From Holophagaceae bacterium (GTDB lineage: Bacteria > Acidobacteriota > Holophagae > Holophagales > Holophagaceae), in contig DPRT01000092.1 in NCBI GenBank assembly GCA_003538615.1, positions 9,300 through 16,307 of the forward strand: a stretch of DNA of 7,008 bases, read 5' to 3'. A model generated the notes under the pieces. That model did no database searches and was not told the DNA's origin. It worked only from the letters and a program-made list of their open reading frames with translations. Below are positions 4,693 to 7,008 of the stretch, in pieces (position 1 is the first letter of the stretch; every line of letters starts with the position of its first letter). The position numbers were made by a program, and so were the translations under genes.

Positions 4693-7008
4693 GCGGAACA
4701 GCCAGCTGACCTTGGCCTGCACCACATCGTCCGAAGGCAGGTGCCGCAGGATCGACAGGTCGGGACGGGGCGACAGGCTGGCCCGGTGGTTGATCAGGGC
4801 ATCCGTGCTGGCACCGTGGGTGTAGACCAGGAAGAACGTGGAGCCCGGGCGGAACTCCCAGCGGGTGATGAGGTTCAGGTTCCAGGTCCGGTAGCTGAAG
4901 GCCGTCTGGGGGCTGGTCCCGGCGGGCTGATCGTCGGGCAGGCCGGGGCTGAGGGTGTGGCCATCCTCGTAGTGCATCAAATCCCGGAAGTTCCAGTTCG
5001 CGGCCAACCACTGGCTGAACAGCTGCACCGTGAAGCGGGGATTGAAGGCATAAGCCACGCGCAGGGTCTGGTTGAGCTGGCTGAGGCGCCGCAGGCCCAC
5101 GATGGGCGTGGTTGCGGGGGTTTCCAGCCACTTGAGCTCGCCTTCGTCCCGGGTGATGGAGGTGGAGAGCTGGATCTCCAGGTTGGAACCGGGTTTGAGG
5201 CTCTGGAAGAGGGAGGCGTCCGTGGAAGGCCCCCCTTCCTGCCAGGAGCGGCTGGTGTTGACCCGGAGGTACCAGGGCCGGTTGCCGGGGGTATCGAAGC
5301 CGAGGTTGGCGTAGGGAATGCTGGGGCGCCCCAGGTACTTCTTCACGGGGTCCCCGTAGGTGCGCAGTTCGCGGTCATCCTCGGCGGCAAGGTCAACCCC
5401 TCCGCCGCCCCAGAGGGCGAAGAAGTTGATGAAGTCGACCTTGGCCCAGCCATTGAAGTTGCGCAGGAAGGTGTGGCCCGCCTGGTCCCGGGCGGCGACG
5501 TGATCGACCCCGGCCTCCCCGCTTCGGATCACCCCCCAGCCCTTGTCCCACTGGCGGTAGACCTCGAGATACATCCGCTGCTCGTCGGCCCGTCCCAGGT
5601 AGCCCATGTCGTTGGGGTTGTACAGGCGTCCGGCGTTGATGGCCTGGACCTCCACGGCCCAGCCGTTCCGCCACGCCTGATGGGCCCGGAGCCGGCCACG
5701 CCAACCCTGGTCCTGGGCATCCGCGGGCCCGACCTCGCTGCGGCTGAAGGTGGCCTCCAGCAGGCCGCTGCGATCCTGGGTCTTGTAGACGCCGTCGATG
5801 GCCTGGATTTCAGCCACGCGGCCTGTGGGCCCGGCCTGGCGCATCTCCGCGAGGAAGCCGCCCACATAGCTGCCGCGATCGTCCAGGAGCTGCTGCGCCC
5901 GCAGCACGCCAAAGTTGGAGAGGGGTGAGATCTCCCGCCGGACGCGGCTGCCGCTGGCATCCAGGACCCAGGCCCGGGCAGGCTCCACGCTGGCGCCCAG
6001 CAGGCCCACGTTGGTCCCCGAAGCGTATTTGGCGGTGTATTTCGCGGCCGCCGTGATGTCGGTGGCATTGGGCCGGTCCAGGAGGGCTTCGCCTGCGCCT
6101 AGCTCAGGATCAGACAGTCCTTGTCCAATGCGCCGGCTGTAGAAGAGGTCGGGGCCCGCCACGCGGAAGAGGTCCATGCCCTCCAGGAAGAAGGGGCGCT
6201 TCTCGGGGAAGAAGGTCTCGACGGTGCCGAGGTTCAGCACCGCCTGGTCCACCTCGACCTGGCCGAAGTCCGGGCGCACGGAAAGATCCACCTGGGCGTG
6301 GGTGTTCAGGCTCCAGCGGACGTCCAGCCCGGCGCGGGTCTCCCACCGGCGGTCATCGAAGCTGCGTGTGGTCTCGAACTTCCGGGCGGTTCCCAGGTAG
6401 GGGATGAACTCGCGGCGCGGCTGGGGGTCGAGCCCCTCCAGTCCGGTCAGGTCCGGAAAGCGGCTCACGAAGCCGCTTTCGCCGCGGGGCACCACCATCC
6501 AGCGGCTGGATTCCCGCAGGTGGCCCTGGTCGGTCCGGCTGAAGTTGATGCCCCAGATCTGGAGGTCCGGCCCCCCCTTGAAGCGGAGCAGGGACAAGGG
6601 GATCTTCAGCTCTGCCGTCCAGCCGTCGACGCCCAGGGACACGGCGCTTTCCCACACGCCGTCCCAACTGGGGTCGTAGGCGCTGTCGTTGTAGATGATC
6701 TGGTCCTTCTGCACACCGGCGGCGTTCACCTCGAAGACCTGGGCCGTGCGCCGGTCATGGTTGGAATCCAGGGCGACGCTGAACCAGTCGCTCTGGCTGT
6801 CCTGGTCCCGGCGGTGGAGGCGGCGGACCACGGTGGCCTGGCCGCCATCCAGGGCGCGGTCATGGTGCATGCGCGCCCCGATGTAGAGGAAGCGGGCGTC
6901 ATAGAGCACCCGGACCTCGGTGTGCTGGCGGGCGGGCTGGCCCCGCAGCGGCCATTCCTGCGTGAAACCGCTGGCGGCGGGAGCCAGGCGCCAGGTGGGC
7001 TCGTCGAG
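4690..7008 (-). CDS. Outer-membrane DUF5916 protein with N-terminal CBM9-like domain, start outside window
   Basis: 772 residues are visible; the frame stays open to the right edge, so the start and presumably a signal peptide are missing. The fragment opens LDEPTWRLAP, normally found just after the signal peptide, so probably only a few dozen residues are lost. Residues 1 to about 180 form a CBM9-like beta domain (TEVRVLYDARFLYIGARM at 30-47, DWFSVALDSNHD, GWTAELKIPLSLLRF, WGINFSR). The DUF5916 hallmark follows: PDFGQVEVD (246-254), FFPEKRPFFLEG (266-277) and FYSRRIG (289-295). The remaining about 470 residues alternate polar and aromatic segments typical of an outer-membrane beta barrel, ending KVSWLFR. 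The family is common in Bacteroidota and Acidobacteriota and its substrate is unknown; binding or transport of polysaccharide or peptide is a guess. There is no TonB plug in the visible part. Confidence 0.88.
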   Translation of the reverse strand, partial: LDEPTWRLAPAASGFTQEWPLRGQPARQHTEVRVLYDARFLYIGARMHHDRALDGGQATVVRRLHRRDQDSQSDWFSVALDSNHDRRTAQVFEVNAAGVQKDQIIYNDSAYDPSWDGVWESAVSLGVDGWTAELKIPLSLLRFKGGPDLQIWGINFSRTDQGHLRESSRWMVVPRGESGFVSRFPDLTGLEGLDPQPRREFIPYLGTARKFETTRSFDDRRWETRAGLDVRWSLNTHAQVDLSVRPDFGQVEVDQAVLNLGTVETFFPEKRPFFLEGMDLFRVAGPDLFYSRRIGQGLSDPELGAGEALLDRPNATDITAAAKYTAKYASGTNVGLLGASVEPARAWVLDASGSRVRREISPLSNFGVLRAQQLLDDRGSYVGGFLAEMRQAGPTGRVAEIQAIDGVYKTQDRSGLLEATFSRSEVGPADAQDQGWRGRLRAHQAWRNGWAVEVQAINAGRLYNPNDMGYLGRADEQRMYLEVYRQWDKGWGVIRSGEAGVDHVAARDQAGHTFLRNFNGWAKVDFINFFALWGGGGVDLAAEDDRELRTYGDPVKKYLGRPSIPYANLGFDTPGNRPWYLRVNTSRSWQEGGPSTDASLFQSLKPGSNLEIQLSTSITRDEGELKWLETPATTPIVGLRRLSQLNQTLRVAYAFNPRFTVQLFSQWLAANWNFRDLMHYEDGHTLSPGLPDDQPAGTSPQTAFSYRTWNLNLITRWEFRPGSTFFLVYTHGASTDALINHRASLSPRPDLSILRHLPSDDVVQAKVSWLFR

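Noticed and set aside
4741..5928. A 395-codon plus-strand open frame opposite the DUF5916 gene
   Set aside because: Gly/Val/Pro/Ala-rich with no recognisable motif, and wholly antisense to a gene with clear family signatures.

Overview
High-GC bacterial DNA (clearly GC-rich, G/C-biased third codon positions) with tightly packed, ordinary chromosomal genes. The mix of an outer-membrane DUF5916 protein, a DUF4410-like secreted protein, ThyX rather than visible ThyA, and an acyl-CoA carboxylase suggests a Gram-negative such as an acidobacterium of the Holophaga/Geothrix type. That assignment is inference from gene content and protein style, not from a marker gene. I see no tRNA, rRNA, CRISPR array, transposase, integrase or phage structural gene.

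Layout, left to right. (1) Positions 1-98, minus: the first 32 codons of a probable acyl-CoA carboxylase carboxyltransferase subunit that runs out of the window. (2) 204-842, minus: a secreted protein with a DUF4410-like C-terminal domain. (3) 892-2751, minus: a large fusion of an N-terminal cyclic-nucleotide-binding-like domain to a complete aspartate ammonia-lyase. (4) 2839-3282, minus: a HIT-family protein with an apparent signal peptide. (5) 3282-3929, minus: a short transaldolase whose stop codon overlaps the HIT start. (6) 4009-4689, plus: the only plus-strand gene, a flavin-dependent thymidylate synthase (ThyX). (7) 4690-7008, minus: a long DUF5916 outer-membrane protein with an N-terminal CBM9-like domain; its start lies beyond the right edge.

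Transcription. thyX and tal diverge from a 79-bp intergenic region that must carry both promoters or one shared promoter region. tal and the HIT gene are translationally coupled (TGATG). A GC-rich hairpin directly follows the HIT stop, then 87 nt lead to the aspartase fusion, and another 49 nt to the DUF4410-like gene. No hairpin is followed by a U-tract. thyX and the DUF5916 gene converge with abutting stop codons and no space between them.

The genes do not form one obvious pathway. Aspartase links aspartate to fumarate and ammonia, transaldolase serves the pentose phosphate pathway, and ThyX makes dTMP. The most unusual items are the sensor-aspartase fusion, the apparently exported HIT protein, and a ThyX whose signature and flavin-contact residues resemble a divergent, phage-like branch. 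I found no clearly new multi-gene system.
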